Notes: generated by a model not told the origin, from the sequence alone. DNA of 64,000 nt from Streptococcus intermedius SK54 = ATCC 27335 (GCF_000413475.1 NZ_ATFK01000001.1:487794-551793), one strand, 5' to 3'. Numbered from the stretch's first letter, positions 26,800-36,343 are shown. Program-made: numbers and translations.

Positions 26800-26972
26800 T
26801 GGAACGTAGTATTTTCGGATTTTTTACGGCTCTTTTGTGTGTCGTTTGTGTCATGGCGGCTACACAGGCTTTTCGTAAAAAGCGGTATGGATTATCAGTT
26901 CTCTTTTGGCTGAATGCTTTTACAAATTTGGTGAATAGTATTCATGCTTTTTATATGACCTTATTTAAATAA
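26799..26972 (+). CDS. Small conserved membrane protein (57 residues)
   Basis: ATG 26799 overlaps the folA stop as TAATG and the frame ends at TAA 26970-26972. The product has one strong N-terminal membrane helix (FGFFTALLCVVCVMAA) and a second weaker hydrophobic segment. Pneumococcus has a similar small gene between dfr and clpX, to my knowledge, so it is likely real. Function unknown. Confidence 0.7.
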   Translation: MERSIFGFFTALLCVVCVMAATQAFRKKRYGLSVLFWLNAFTNLVNSIHAFYMTLFK

Positions 26973-27025
26973 TAAACAACTAAACGAACGAAAAAGAAAT
27001 TGTAATGAATAGATTGGAGTGAAAG

Positions 27026-28258
27026 ATGCCTACAAATCGTACGAGCGAAATGATGGTTTATTGTTCTTTTTGTGGTAAAAGTCAAGAAGAAGTTCAAAAA
27101 ATTATTGCAGGAAATAATGCATTTATTTGTAACGAATGTGTGGAATTAGCACAAGAAATTATTAGAGAAGAATTAGCAGAAGAAGTCTTGGCAGACTTGT
27201 CGGAAGTACCAAAACCACAAGAATTGCTTAACATTTTAAATCACTATGTAATAGGGCAAGATCGTGCAAAGCGAGCGCTGGCTGTTGCTGTATACAATCA
27301 CTATAAACGTATCAATTTTCACGATAATCGTGAAGAAGAGGATGATGTCGAATTACAAAAATCCAATATTCTTATGATTGGTCCAACCGGTTCTGGTAAG
27401 ACTTTTCTTGCTCAAACTTTAGCGAAAAGTCTAAATGTTCCCTTTGCGATTGCAGATGCAACGGCTTTGACAGAAGCTGGATATGTCGGAGAAGATGTTG
27501 AAAACATTCTCTTAAAACTCTTGCAAGCTGCAGATTTTAATATTGAGCGTGCAGAACGTGGCATTATCTATGTAGATGAGATTGACAAAATTGCAAAGAA
27601 AAGCGAAAATGTCTCTATTACTCGTGATGTGTCTGGTGAAGGCGTTCAGCAAGCTTTGCTTAAAATCATTGAAGGGACTGTAGCTAGTGTACCTCCTCAA
27701 GGCGGTCGCAAACATCCACAGCAAGAAATGATTCAAGTGGATACTAAGAATATTCTTTTTATCGTTGGTGGTGCTTTTGACGGAATTGAAGAAATTGTCA
27801 AACAACGTCTAGGTGAAAAGATTATTGGTTTTGGTCAAAATAACAAAGCTATTGATGAAAATAGTTCTTATATGCAAGAAATTATTTCCGAAGATATTCA
27901 AAAATTTGGACTCATCCCCGAATTGATTGGTCGTTTACCAGTGTTTGCTGCGCTTGAGCCTTTGACAGTTGAGGATTTGGTACGAATTCTTCGTGAGCCA
28001 AAGAACGCCCTAGTAAAACAATATCAAACTCTCCTTTCTTATGATGATGTTACATTAGAGTTTGATGATGATGCCCTCCAAGAAATTGCCAATAAGGCTA
28101 TTGAACGTAAGACAGGTGCTCGTGGATTGCGTTCAATTATTGAAGAAACTATGATGGATATCATGTTTGAAGTTCCAAGTCAAGAAAATGTGAAATTAGT
28201 GCGGATTACCAAGGAAGCAGTTGATGGAACAGATAAACCAATTTTAGAAACAGCTTAA
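27026..28258 (+). CDS. clpX: ATP-dependent Clp protease ATP-binding subunit ClpX
   Basis: An AAA+ unfoldase that feeds substrates to ClpP. The 410-residue protein starts with the C4 zinc-binding domain (CSFCGKSQ ... CNECVEL). The Walker A GPTGSGKT spans 119-126, followed by a Walker B VDEID and sensor motifs, and the C-terminal small domain. RBS GGAG before ATG 27026. engB follows 12 bases later, the standard streptococcal arrangement. Confidence 0.97.
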   Translation: MPTNRTSEMMVYCSFCGKSQEEVQKIIAGNNAFICNECVELAQEIIREELAEEVLADLSEVPKPQELLNILNHYVIGQDRAKRALAVAVYNHYKRINFHDNREEEDDVELQKSNILMIGPTGSGKTFLAQTLAKSLNVPFAIADATALTEAGYVGEDVENILLKLLQAADFNIERAERGIIYVDEIDKIAKKSENVSITRDVSGEGVQQALLKIIEGTVASVPPQGGRKHPQQEMIQVDTKNILFIVGGAFDGIEEIVKQRLGEKIIGFGQNNKAIDENSSYMQEIISEDIQKFGLIPELIGRLPVFAALEPLTVEDLVRILREPKNALVKQYQTLLSYDDVTLEFDDDALQEIANKAIERKTGARGLRSIIEETMMDIMFEVPSQENVKLVRITKEAVDGTDKPILETA

Positions 28259-28270
28259 GCGAGGTGTTGT

Positions 28271-28858
28271 ATGGAAATTAATACGCACAATGCGGAAATT
28301 TTGTTGAGTGCAGCCAACAAATCTCATTATCCTCAGGATGAGATTCCTGAAATTGCTCTTGCTGGGCGATCCAATGTTGGAAAATCTTCCTTTATCAATA
28401 CATTGTTAAATCGAAAAAACTTAGCGCGAACTTCTGGTAAGCCAGGGAAAACGCAGCTGCTGAATTTCTTCAATATTGACAATCAACTTCGATTTGTGGA
28501 TGTCCCAGGCTATGGCTATGCCAAAGTTTCTAAGACAGAGCGAGCTAAGTGGGGTAGAATGATTGAGGAGTATCTAACGACTAGGGAAAATCTCAGAGCA
28601 GTTGTAAGTTTAGTGGATTTTCGGCATGAGCCAAGTGCAGATGATGTGCAAATGTATGAATTTCTAAAATACTATGAGATACCCGTCATCGTTGTAGCTA
28701 CAAAAGCAGACAAAATTCCACGCAGTAAATGGAACAAGCACGAATCGGTCATTAAAAAAAGGTTAGATTTTGATAAAAATGATGATTTTCTTATTTTTTC
28801 ATCTGTAAACAAAGATGGTTTAGATGCGGCTTGGGATGCGATTTTGGAAAAAATTTAG
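28271..28858 (+). CDS. engB: Ribosome biogenesis GTPase EngB (YsxC/YihA)
   Basis: An essential GTPase for late 50S assembly. The 195 residues contain G1 GRSNVGKS (32-39), G3 DVPGYG and G4 TKAD. It follows clpX closely and is probably co-transcribed. Its stop is followed within 15 bases by a terminator. Confidence 0.96.
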   Translation: MEINTHNAEILLSAANKSHYPQDEIPEIALAGRSNVGKSSFINTLLNRKNLARTSGKPGKTQLLNFFNIDNQLRFVDVPGYGYAKVSKTERAKWGRMIEEYLTTRENLRAVVSLVDFRHEPSADDVQMYEFLKYYEIPVIVVATKADKIPRSKWNKHESVIKKRLDFDKNDDFLIFSSVNKDGLDAAWDAILEKI

Positions 28859-28871
28859 GAATTGAAGAAAA

Positions 28872-28896
28872 ATCGGGAAGACTTTCTCGGTTTTTT
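28872..28896 (+). terminator. Terminator after engB
   Basis: ATCGGGAA pairs with TTCTCGGT across a short loop (two G-U pairs), followed by TTTTTT (28891-28896). Confidence 0.75.
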
Positions 28897-28941
28897 ATAA
28901 TGAATCTGTCACTAAATTGTAACTAAGTAATGAATATTTTA

Positions 28942-28950
28942 TGCTATAAT
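28942..28950 (+). promoter_or_regulatory. Extended -10 promoter of the glucosaminidase gene
   Basis: TGCTATAAT with TATAAT at 28945-28950, about 30 bases before the ATG at 28981. Confidence 0.65.
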
Positions 28951-28980
28951 ATAAAATATATTACACTGGAGAAATGAACT

Positions 28981-29688
28981 ATGAGAAAGAAAAAATTGAA
29001 AAAAAGAGTTTTTATTGTTTTGACTTTAGCGGTTACCGCTTTATTAGTTAGTGTAGTTTTGTCCAAGCAAGCTCGCCCAGCTAGTGCCAACGATGAAGCT
29101 TACCAACGTCCATTGACTCAAACAGAAGTATTTATTTCACAAATTGGTGAAACTGCTCGTCAATTGGGGCAAGCGAATAATTTGTACGCTTCGGTTATGA
29201 TTGCACAGGCAATTCTGGAAAGTAATTCTGGCCGGTCTGTCTTGTCAGCTGCTCCTCATCATAATTTATTTGGTATCAAAGGCCGATATGCTGGGCAGTC
29301 AGCAACAATGGCTACACTAGAAGATGATGGGAAAGGAAATACTTATAAGATCAATGCAGAGTTTAGATCTTATCCAAGTTATTTTGCATCTTTGCAAGAC
29401 TATGTAGCAATTTTAAAGCATAGTCGCTACACGTACGCTTGGAAGAGCAACACAAAGAGCTATATGAATGCAACTGCTGCTTTAACGGGTGTCTATGCGA
29501 CGGATACAAGCTATAACGTCAAGCTAAATAATTTGATTCAACAGTATAATTTGACCCGATACGATGTACCAAATGTGCAAACAACTAGCGCTACAGCATC
29601 TAACAAGGTCTACAATCCTTATCGTCAACAATATACAACACAAGAAGTGTTAAATTTGGATGTTGCTTGGGCGAATCGTCGTCGATAA
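28981..29688 (+). CDS. Secreted/anchored glucosaminidase (GH73 family peptidoglycan hydrolase)
   Basis: A 235-residue protein with an N-terminal basic region and membrane helix (VFIVLTLAVTALLVSVVL), so it is either secreted or membrane-tethered. The GH73 domain spans about 45-195, with the likely catalytic Glu80 in AQAILESNSGRS and the LFGIKG motif. It would cut N-acetylglucosaminyl or muramyl bonds in the wall, for daughter-cell separation or remodelling. No wall-binding repeats follow. Confidence 0.87.
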   Translation: MRKKKLKKRVFIVLTLAVTALLVSVVLSKQARPASANDEAYQRPLTQTEVFISQIGETARQLGQANNLYASVMIAQAILESNSGRSVLSAAPHHNLFGIKGRYAGQSATMATLEDDGKGNTYKINAEFRSYPSYFASLQDYVAILKHSRYTYAWKSNTKSYMNATAALTGVYATDTSYNVKLNNLIQQYNLTRYDVPNVQTTSATASNKVYNPYRQQYTTQEVLNLDVAWANRRR

Positions 29689-29706
29689 TATTTGTAATTA
29701 GATGAG

Positions 29707-29736
29707 AGATTGGGATTTTTATCCCAATCTTTTTTG
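29707..29736 (+). terminator. Rho-independent terminator
   Basis: A perfect 10-bp stem, AGATTGGGAT (29707-29716) with ATCCCAATCT (29721-29730), loop TTTT, then a T run to 29736. Confidence 0.92.
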
Positions 29737-29863
29737 TTCGGCAATGAAATTAGTGTATTCGCCTATTTTTTATGGCTCTATAAAGAAAACGTTTCCCATA
29801 ACTAACAGTTTGTGATATAATGAACATATCGTTTTTTATGACAAAAAATAAGGGGAGATGAGA

Positions 29864-30661
29864 ATGTCAGAATCGTTATTTATTGCAAAAATTGAATATT
29901 CATGTCACAAAAAAGAAGAGTTATTTAACAAAAGCAAAACGAAGTATGCAATTCGTTCGATGTTTGCAGGGGCATTTTTAACATTGAGTACAGCGGCGGG
30001 AGTGATCGCAGCAGATGTTATGAATGGGCTTGTTCCAGGGACTGGTCGCTTTGTTTTTCCATTTATATTTGCTTGGGGTTTGATTTATATTCTTTTTTTA
30101 AACGCTGAATTAACTACGTCCAATATGATGTATTTAACAGCGGGGACATTTTTGAAGAAGATAAATTGGAAAAAGGCTTTGCTCATTTTATTGTATTGTA
30201 CTTTTTTTAATTTGGTGGGTGCTCTTTTTATTGCTTTCCTCTTTAATCAAACCAGTGCTTTTTCTCATCTTACGTCGAATGGTTTTCTTGCTGGAATTGC
30301 AGAGCATAAATTATCTCGTCCTAGTCAGCTTGTTATTTTTGAAGGAATTATCGCAAATATTTTTGTGAATATTGCGATTTTGTCCTATTTACTTTTGAAA
30401 AATTCGACTGCAAAAATTTGGATTGTTATTTCTGCTATTTACATGTTTGTTTTTCTGACCAATGAGCATTTAGCTGCTAATTTTGCATCATTTTCTTTAG
30501 TAGCTTTTAATAAAATTGCTACACAAATCGAGGTTTTCAATCTTTCAAATATCTTAAGGCATTTTAGTATCACATTTTTAGCCAATTGGATTGGTGGAGG
30601 ACTGTTGATTGGTTTGTCCTATGCGTTTCTGAATAGAGATGAAGATACCTATACAGATTAG
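29864..30661 (+). CDS. Formate/nitrite transporter (FNT) family protein
   Basis: A 265-residue membrane channel of the FocA/NirC family with six predicted helices. ATG 29864 is preferred over 29858 because GGGGAG (29852-29857) is six bases upstream. Streptococci make formate through pyruvate formate-lyase, so formate or a related small acid is the likely substrate. No associated metabolic gene lies nearby. Extended -10 TGATATAAT (29813-29821) precedes it. Confidence 0.85.
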   Translation: MSESLFIAKIEYSCHKKEELFNKSKTKYAIRSMFAGAFLTLSTAAGVIAADVMNGLVPGTGRFVFPFIFAWGLIYILFLNAELTTSNMMYLTAGTFLKKINWKKALLILLYCTFFNLVGALFIAFLFNQTSAFSHLTSNGFLAGIAEHKLSRPSQLVIFEGIIANIFVNIAILSYLLLKNSTAKIWIVISAIYMFVFLTNEHLAANFASFSLVAFNKIATQIEVFNLSNILRHFSITFLANWIGGGLLIGLSYAFLNRDEDTYTD

Positions 30662-30693
30662 ACTGCTTGCGTGCATATGTTCAGGATAAAAGC

Positions 30694-30722
30694 AAGAGAA
30701 GGGAAATTTCTCTTCTTTTTAT
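30694..30722 (+). terminator. Terminator after the FNT gene
   Basis: AAGAGAA (30694-30700) pairs with TTCTCTT (30708-30714), followed by CTTTTTATTT. Confidence 0.75.
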
Positions 30723-30747
30723 TTGCTTTCAAAAAATGAGAGGATAA

Positions 30748-30762
30748 CATGTTGTCAACATG
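30748..30762. promoter_or_regulatory. Palindrome CATGTTGTCAACATG, operator-like, before an ABC exporter pair
   Basis: Perfect 7-base arms around one central base. The motif GATAACAT occurs on both sides as a direct repeat. The site lies between the FNT terminator and the exporter genes. It resembles a small-regulator operator (TetR/MarR/GntR class), but no such regulator gene is adjacent. Confidence 0.4.
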
Positions 30763-30878
30763 ATAACATAAAAAGTAGTAGTTTTGGAATTATAAATTTA
30801 AGTGTATCCGCTAACAAAGCGTAGAGAATACTAGATTATGATACAATAAAACTAGTTTTGTATAAGAAAAGAGATTGT

Positions 30879-32615
30879 ATGAAAGATTTATTGAAATATT
30901 TTAAAGGTTATATAAAAGAATCCTTATTCGGACCGCTTTTTAAATTGTTAGAAGCAAGTTTTGAGCTATTAGTGCCGATGTTGATCGCAGGAATTGTCGA
31001 CCAAGCAATTCCTAAAAAAGATAACACGCATCTTTATATGATGGTCTTTTTGTTGGTTACCTTGGCATTATTTGGTGTTATAGTAGCAGTCGTAGCTCAA
31101 TATTATTCCTCAAGAGCAGCAGTAGGATTTACGCGTCAATTGACCAAAGATTTATATCAAAAAATCATGCGTTTGCCAAAAGCTCAGCGAGATAACCTGA
31201 CAGCATCTAGTTTGGTTACTCGTTTGACAAGTGATACTTATCAAATTCAAACTGGCATTAATCAATTTCTTCGTCTGTTTTTACGTGCGCCGATTATTGT
31301 TTTTGGTTCCATGATTATGTCATTTTTGATCAGCCCAAGTATTACATTCTGGTTTTTACTTATGGTTGTAATCTTAACTAGTATTATTTATATCATGTCA
31401 CGTTTCGTCAACCCACTTTATGCTAATATTCGTCAGATTACAGATAATATTGTCAGTATGACACGTCAACAATTACAAGGCGTGCGTGTTATCCGTGCTT
31501 TTGGACAAACAACTAAAGAAATTCATGAATTTCAAAATATCAATGAAAACTATAAGACTTGGCAGATAAAAACAGGAATATTGTCTAGCTTGATTAGCCC
31601 GTTGACCTTTTTGGTAGTGAATAGCACGCTACTCATAGTTATTTGGCATGGAAATTTAGCGATTGGACATGGTTTACTAACGCAAGGGAAATTAGTTTCT
31701 TTGGTCAATTACCTTTTGCAAATTTTGATAGAACTATTGAAATTAGCGATGCTTGTTACCTCTTTGAATCAAAGTTATATTAGCGCTGGACGAATTCAAG
31801 AAGTTTTCGAACAGGAGGGAGAAGATGTTCTGGCAGAGTTACCGATTGTTTACTCTGTGGGTGATCAATCTATTTCTGCTCAAAATGTTACGTTTACCTA
31901 TCCACAAGCCGCTCGTCCAGCATTAGAAAATATTTCGTTTGATTTACCATCTGGTCAGACTTTGGGAGTGATTGGAGGAACAGGAGCAGGGAAATCAACT
32001 TTAGTGCAGCTGTTGGCACATTTGTATGAGGCAGATGCAGGCCAGTTGGCTATTTTTAAAAATAATCGAAGTCCTCGAAATCTTAAAGAATGGCGTTCTT
32101 GGATAAGTTTAGTACCACAAAAGGCAGAATTATTTCGAGGAACCATTCGCTCAAATTTATCTTTGGGATTAAATGATAATGTGAGTGATAACCATCTCTG
32201 GTGGGCACTTGACATTGCGCAAGCTAGTGATTTTGTACGAGAAAAAGAAGGTCAGCTAGATGCTGTAGTAGAAGCATTTGGCCGAAATTTTTCTGGTGGT
32301 CAACGTCAACGGCTGACGATTGCGCGAGCTCTAATACAAAAGGCCCCTCTTCTTGTATTAGATGATTCCACTTCAGCACTTGATTATTTGACAGAGTCTA
32401 AGCTATTGCAGGCTATCAAAGAGCAATTAAAGGATACGAGTTTGGTTTTAATTTCTCAACGAACTAATAGTCTGCGTACAGCTGACCAGATACTTGTCTT
32501 GGATAAGGGACATCAGATGGCTCTGGGTGCACATGAGGAGCTGATCCAAACGAGCGATATTTATCGAGAAATTCATCTCTCACAACATAGCAGGGAGGAA
32601 AAGCATGAAAACTAG
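30879..32615 (+). CDS. Heterodimeric ABC exporter, first half-transporter (permease + ATPase)
   Basis: A 578-residue type I ABC exporter half: six membrane helices (about 1-315), then an ATPase domain with Walker A GGTGAGKST, signature FSGGQRQR and Walker B LLVLDDSTSALD. The Walker B ends in D rather than the catalytic E (LDDST). This marks the degenerate site found in heterodimeric exporters. ATG 30879 is preferred to the upstream TTG at 30858. It overlaps the second half by 11 bases. The substrate is unknown; such pairs often export drugs or peptides. Confidence 0.88.
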   Translation: MKDLLKYFKGYIKESLFGPLFKLLEASFELLVPMLIAGIVDQAIPKKDNTHLYMMVFLLVTLALFGVIVAVVAQYYSSRAAVGFTRQLTKDLYQKIMRLPKAQRDNLTASSLVTRLTSDTYQIQTGINQFLRLFLRAPIIVFGSMIMSFLISPSITFWFLLMVVILTSIIYIMSRFVNPLYANIRQITDNIVSMTRQQLQGVRVIRAFGQTTKEIHEFQNINENYKTWQIKTGILSSLISPLTFLVVNSTLLIVIWHGNLAIGHGLLTQGKLVSLVNYLLQILIELLKLAMLVTSLNQSYISAGRIQEVFEQEGEDVLAELPIVYSVGDQSISAQNVTFTYPQAARPALENISFDLPSGQTLGVIGGTGAGKSTLVQLLAHLYEADAGQLAIFKNNRSPRNLKEWRSWISLVPQKAELFRGTIRSNLSLGLNDNVSDNHLWWALDIAQASDFVREKEGQLDAVVEAFGRNFSGGQRQRLTIARALIQKAPLLVLDDSTSALDYLTESKLLQAIKEQLKDTSLVLISQRTNSLRTADQILVLDKGHQMALGAHEELIQTSDIYREIHLSQHSREEKHEN

Positions 32616-34353
32616 ATATTCTACAAGTAGGTTGAAGCGTCTAGCGAATGATTTATTACAACAACGTTGGCTTTTTCTGTTAGCCACGGTTGGAACGATT
32701 GTTCAAGTTGTTTTGACAATTTATTTGCCGATTTTGATTGGCGAGGCTATTGATAGTGTTTTATTTCCTGATGCTGGTCGATATTTGCTTCCAATTCTTT
32801 CAAAAATGGGGATTGTAATTGTTGCCAATACAGTAGTTCAATGGCTCAATCCTTTAATCTATAATCAGTTGATTTATAGTTATAGTCAGCAACTTTGTAA
32901 TGCTGTCATTCAAAAAATTCATCATCTTCCCTTGGCTTATCTTGATCGTCAAGGAAGTGGTGATTTAGTGAGTCGCTTAACAACGGATGTGGAGCAGTTA
33001 AATAATGGGTTGCTCATGGTTTTTAATCAATTTTTTGTAGGTGTACTGACTATTCTTGTAACAATTGTGACAATGGCAAAGATTGACTTTTTCATGATGG
33101 CATTGGTCTTGCTATTAACTCCCTTATCTATGCTGATTGCAGATTTTATCGCTCGTAAAAGCTACAAGTTGTTTCAAAAACAGACAACAGCTCGGGGGCT
33201 TCAGACACAATTTATCGAAGAAAGTCTCTCTCAGGAAAGTTTGATTCAAAGTTTTAATGCTCAGGAGCAGTTCATTGCGAACTTTACAAAGGGGAATGAA
33301 AGCTATGCGGATTATTCTCAGGAAGCGATTTTCTATTCCTCGACTGTCAACCCAGCAACGCGTTTTGTAAATGCTCTTATCTATGCGATGATTGTAGGAT
33401 TTGGTGCAGCTCGTATCATCAATGGTTCCAGTTTTACAGTTGGACAATTAGTAACTTTCTTAAATTATGTGAACCAATATACTAAACCATTTAACGACAT
33501 TTCGTCTGTCATGGCCGAATTACAAAGCGCCCTTGCTTGTGCAGAACGCTTGTACACGATTTTAGATGAAAAGGAACTTGTAGAAATTGGAAAAGAAGAA
33601 CTTACGAGTGAGACTGTCTTTGGAGCTATTCATTTTGAACATATATGTTTTGGTTATGAAAAAAACAAGCCCTTGATTCATGATTTAAATATGACCATTC
33701 CTGCGGGAAGCAAAGTTGCTATTGTTGGGCCAACTGGCGCAGGAAAGTCTACCTTGATCAATCTTCTGATGCGCTTTTATAATGTGGATGCGGGCAAGAT
33801 AAAGCTAGACGATCGAGATATTACAAATTATACTCGAATGTCCTTCCGCCAGCAGTTTGGCATGGTGTTACAAGAAACGTGGCTGAAAAAGACTACAATT
33901 CATAATAATATTGCTTTTGGGCGACCAGAAGCGAGTCGAGAAGAAGTGATAGCAGCTGCTAAAGCAGCGAATGCACATTTTTTTATTCAGCAATTACCGA
34001 ATGGTTATGACACTTATCTAGCGGACGCAGGTGACTCTTTATCACAAGGACAACGGCAGTTATTGACGATTGCGCGTGTTTTTCTAGCTGTACCTAAAAT
34101 ATTAATTTTAGACGAAGCAACTTCATCCATTGATACACGGACCGAAGTGCTTATTCAAAAAGCTTTTAATAAGCTAATGGTAGGAAGAACCAGTTTTATC
34201 ATTGCTCATCGTCTGTCTACTATTCAAAATGCAGATATCATCTTGGTTTTGGTTGATGGTGATATTGTCGAACATGGCAGTCATCAGGACTTGATGCAAG
34301 CGAAAGGTATGTATTATCAAATGCAGACAGTGCAGGGAAGTTTGGCTATTTAA
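32605..34353 (+). CDS. Heterodimeric ABC exporter, second half-transporter
   Basis: A 582-residue partner with six helices and an ATPase domain. It has Walker A GPTGAGKST, a signature that reads LSQGQRQ instead of LSGGQ, and a canonical Walker B LILDEATSSID with the catalytic Glu. One canonical and one degenerate ATP site across the pair is characteristic of heterodimeric exporters such as LmrCD or PatAB. It starts inside the end of the first gene behind GGGAGG. No terminator with a strong stem was seen after it. Confidence 0.9.
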   Translation: MKTRYSTSRLKRLANDLLQQRWLFLLATVGTIVQVVLTIYLPILIGEAIDSVLFPDAGRYLLPILSKMGIVIVANTVVQWLNPLIYNQLIYSYSQQLCNAVIQKIHHLPLAYLDRQGSGDLVSRLTTDVEQLNNGLLMVFNQFFVGVLTILVTIVTMAKIDFFMMALVLLLTPLSMLIADFIARKSYKLFQKQTTARGLQTQFIEESLSQESLIQSFNAQEQFIANFTKGNESYADYSQEAIFYSSTVNPATRFVNALIYAMIVGFGAARIINGSSFTVGQLVTFLNYVNQYTKPFNDISSVMAELQSALACAERLYTILDEKELVEIGKEELTSETVFGAIHFEHICFGYEKNKPLIHDLNMTIPAGSKVAIVGPTGAGKSTLINLLMRFYNVDAGKIKLDDRDITNYTRMSFRQQFGMVLQETWLKKTTIHNNIAFGRPEASREEVIAAAKAANAHFFIQQLPNGYDTYLADAGDSLSQGQRQLLTIARVFLAVPKILILDEATSSIDTRTEVLIQKAFNKLMVGRTSFIIAHRLSTIQNADIILVLVDGDIVEHGSHQDLMQAKGMYYQMQTVQGSLAI

Positions 34354-34470
34354 AATTAACAAATGGAAAAATTTAGGGAATGATATACTATTTGAGACAA
34401 ATTCAAAGGATTGTTATCACATTTTCCCACATCTTATTTTTAGTGTAAACTGTCATATAGTTTTCAAAAC

Positions 34471-36006
34471 TTATAATTGTTCTTTCCTTACTTGCTCTAG
34501 TCCAGTTTCAGTCAGGTAGTAGATTTTCTGACAGACTTCTTTTAGAAAAGTACGGTCATGAGAAACAGCAATAAAAGCTCCGGTATAGCTTGTAAAAAGT
34601 TTTCGAATTTGTGGCTGCGAAGTAGGAGAAAAGTTACGTGTTGGTTCATCTAATAACAAGACATTTGCCTGATTTAATACCATTTTTAGCAGCAGCAATT
34701 TGGCCTTTTGTCCACCAGACAGTTGAGAAATGGGATGATGTACTTCGTTGCGTGTGAATTGCAGACTGGCTAGGTGTGTGAGGATTTTTTCTCGCTCAAT
34801 AGCCTCTCCTGTGGATGTTAGAAAATCTATTGGAGAATCGACTTCGTTTAAAATATCATGATAGTTTTGAGGCATATATCCTAGTGTAATGCCTCTCTTT
34901 TCTTTCAGTAGATGTCGCAGTTCTTTGAGAAAAGTAGATTTACCGACACCATTTTTACCAATAATCCCAATCTTCTCCTGTCCCAAAAGTTCAAAGTTAA
35001 TATTTCGTACTAAGATATGCTCTTCTATCTTTAAACACATTTGTTGGATAGTAAGTACTCTTTTTGTCGATGGAAGAGGGGAAATGGCAGGAAATTCCAG
35101 AATGATAGCATCTGCTTGTGTTGGTAACTCTGTCATTTTAGTGGCTTCTCGATTAAAACGTTTTTCTTGCGAGAGAATATTTTTCATTTTTTTGGCTAGT
35201 AATCTACCAGCTGTGCTGTCATGAGTATGACGCAAGACATGCTCCACACTTTGTTTGACTCGCTGGTGTTTTGCCATTGCTTTTTGATATTCTTCTCGTT
35301 CTTTTTTTGCATCTTTTGTTTGCTTTTTAAATGTCTCCTGTCTCTCTTGGCTATAATTCTCATAATCAAGATTTCGAACAGTCGTTCGAGCTTCCTGTTT
35401 TTTCTTAATCAATTCCAAATGAATGATTTTTGTTGCTACATGGCTCAAAAGACTTTCATCATGGGAAACGAAGATAACTGTTCGAGGTGTATTTTGGAGA
35501 AAATTTTCTAGCCATATCAGAGTATCTAGATCTAAATCATTAGAAGGCTCATCTAAAAAGAGAAGGTCCCAATCAGTCGAGAGGATTTTTAAAAGTTGAA
35601 TTTTTAATAGTTCGCCACCAGATAAAGAGGCTATTGTTTGCTGACTAGTAAAACGTTGACTGTCAAACTTTAATTCTTGTGCAAAGCGATAAAGTTTGTT
35701 GTAATCTAACTCTACTTCCAAATCTCCAAAAAAATAGTCGTTGAGAGAGAGTTTTCTTTCATTTTTAGGTAAACTTTGCGGCAAATAAGCATAACGATTA
35801 TAGCTTTTTTGAACCTCTCCCGTATAACTAACATAGTCCGAAACAAGTGCGTCATTCATGAGTAGTTTGAGAAGAGTAGATTTTCCATTTCCTTCTTCTC
35901 CGATAATGGCAATTTTATCACCTGTATTAACAGTGAGTGACAAATCACTAACCATGTTTTTGAAGTCTTTTAAATGTGTAATGGTTAAATGTCGAATTTG
36001 TAGCAT
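34471..36006 (-). CDS. ABC-F ATPase, antibiotic-resistance/ribosomal-protection type
   Basis: A 511-residue soluble protein with two ATPase domains and no membrane helices. The first has Walker A GEEGNGKST and signature SGGELLK; the second has GKNGVGKST and SGGQKAK. The charged linker between (about 190-300) is the ribosome-reaching arm. The second Walker B reads LLLDEPTRNFSP, a mark of the Msr/Lsa/Vga resistance branch rather than housekeeping EttA. These proteins displace macrolides, lincosamides, pleuromutilins or streptogramins from the 50S. The long attenuator leader upstream fits drug-inducible expression. The drug spectrum cannot be read from sequence. Confidence 0.85.
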   Translation of the reverse strand: MLQIRHLTITHLKDFKNMVSDLSLTVNTGDKIAIIGEEGNGKSTLLKLLMNDALVSDYVSYTGEVQKSYNRYAYLPQSLPKNERKLSLNDYFFGDLEVELDYNKLYRFAQELKFDSQRFTSQQTIASLSGGELLKIQLLKILSTDWDLLFLDEPSNDLDLDTLIWLENFLQNTPRTVIFVSHDESLLSHVATKIIHLELIKKKQEARTTVRNLDYENYSQERQETFKKQTKDAKKEREEYQKAMAKHQRVKQSVEHVLRHTHDSTAGRLLAKKMKNILSQEKRFNREATKMTELPTQADAIILEFPAISPLPSTKRVLTIQQMCLKIEEHILVRNINFELLGQEKIGIIGKNGVGKSTFLKELRHLLKEKRGITLGYMPQNYHDILNEVDSPIDFLTSTGEAIEREKILTHLASLQFTRNEVHHPISQLSGGQKAKLLLLKMVLNQANVLLLDEPTRNFSPTSQPQIRKLFTSYTGAFIAVSHDRTFLKEVCQKIYYLTETGLEQVRKEQL

Positions 36007-36047
36007 ATATGCCTCCTTATGATGTTCATTGTCATTTTAGAGCTAAG

Positions 36048-36082
36048 AAAAACAGCCCTATTTACCTAGTAGAGCTGTTTTT
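36048..36082 (-). terminator. ABC-F leader, second terminator-like hairpin
   Basis: On the minus strand AAAAACAGC (36082-36074 reversed) pairs with GCTGTTTTT, a perfect 9-bp stem ending in a T run, 42 bases before the ABC-F start. Its loop contains TCTACTAGGTA (36063-36073), which is complementary to the 3-prime arm of the first hairpin (36193-36203). Confidence 0.7.
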
Positions 36083-36189
36083 GCTTTTGGGTTGCTAACA
36101 AATATTGCAAAACAAGTAGTTTGCGATGGATATATTTAGCCTTGAGAAGTAAAAATGTCTTCTTTGAAAATGAGCAAGAGCACAACAAA

Positions 36190-36227
36190 AAATCTACTAG
36201 ATAAAGTTTCCTTTAAGCAATAGATTT
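36190..36227 (-). terminator. ABC-F leader, first terminator hairpin overlapping the leader peptide
   Basis: On the minus strand AAATCTA (from 36227) pairs with TAGATTT (to 36190), with an inner TAAAG/CTTTA stem closed by GAAA, followed by TTTTTT. The 5-prime arm contains the last codons of the leader peptide, so a stalled ribosome would prevent folding. Confidence 0.75.
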
Positions 36228-36236
36228 CTTGTACAT
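36213..36236 (-). CDS. Leader peptide MYKKSIA upstream of ABC-F
   Basis: An ATG at 36236 is preceded by GGAGGTAAGGAG, one of the strongest ribosome sites in the window, yet the frame is only seven codons long (TAA at 36215-36213). An in-frame ATG at 36260 could add eight residues. A strong site on a tiny frame within a terminator is the hallmark of translation-controlled attenuation. Confidence 0.7.
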   Translation of the reverse strand: MYKKSIA

Positions 36237-36267
36237 AAGCTCCTTACCTCCGAATTTCATTGATTTT

Positions 36268-36296
36268 AATATAACAAAAAAGTGATTTAATGTCAA
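36268..36296 (-). promoter_or_regulatory. Promoter of the ABC-F leader
   Basis: On the minus strand TTGACA (36296-36291), a 17-bp spacer and TATATT (36273-36268). The predicted start near 36261 gives a leader of about 255 bases. Confidence 0.8.
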
Positions 36297-36343
36297 AAGA
36301 GACCTGAGTTAAGTTTTCAATCGGGAATAAATTAACAGGAATA

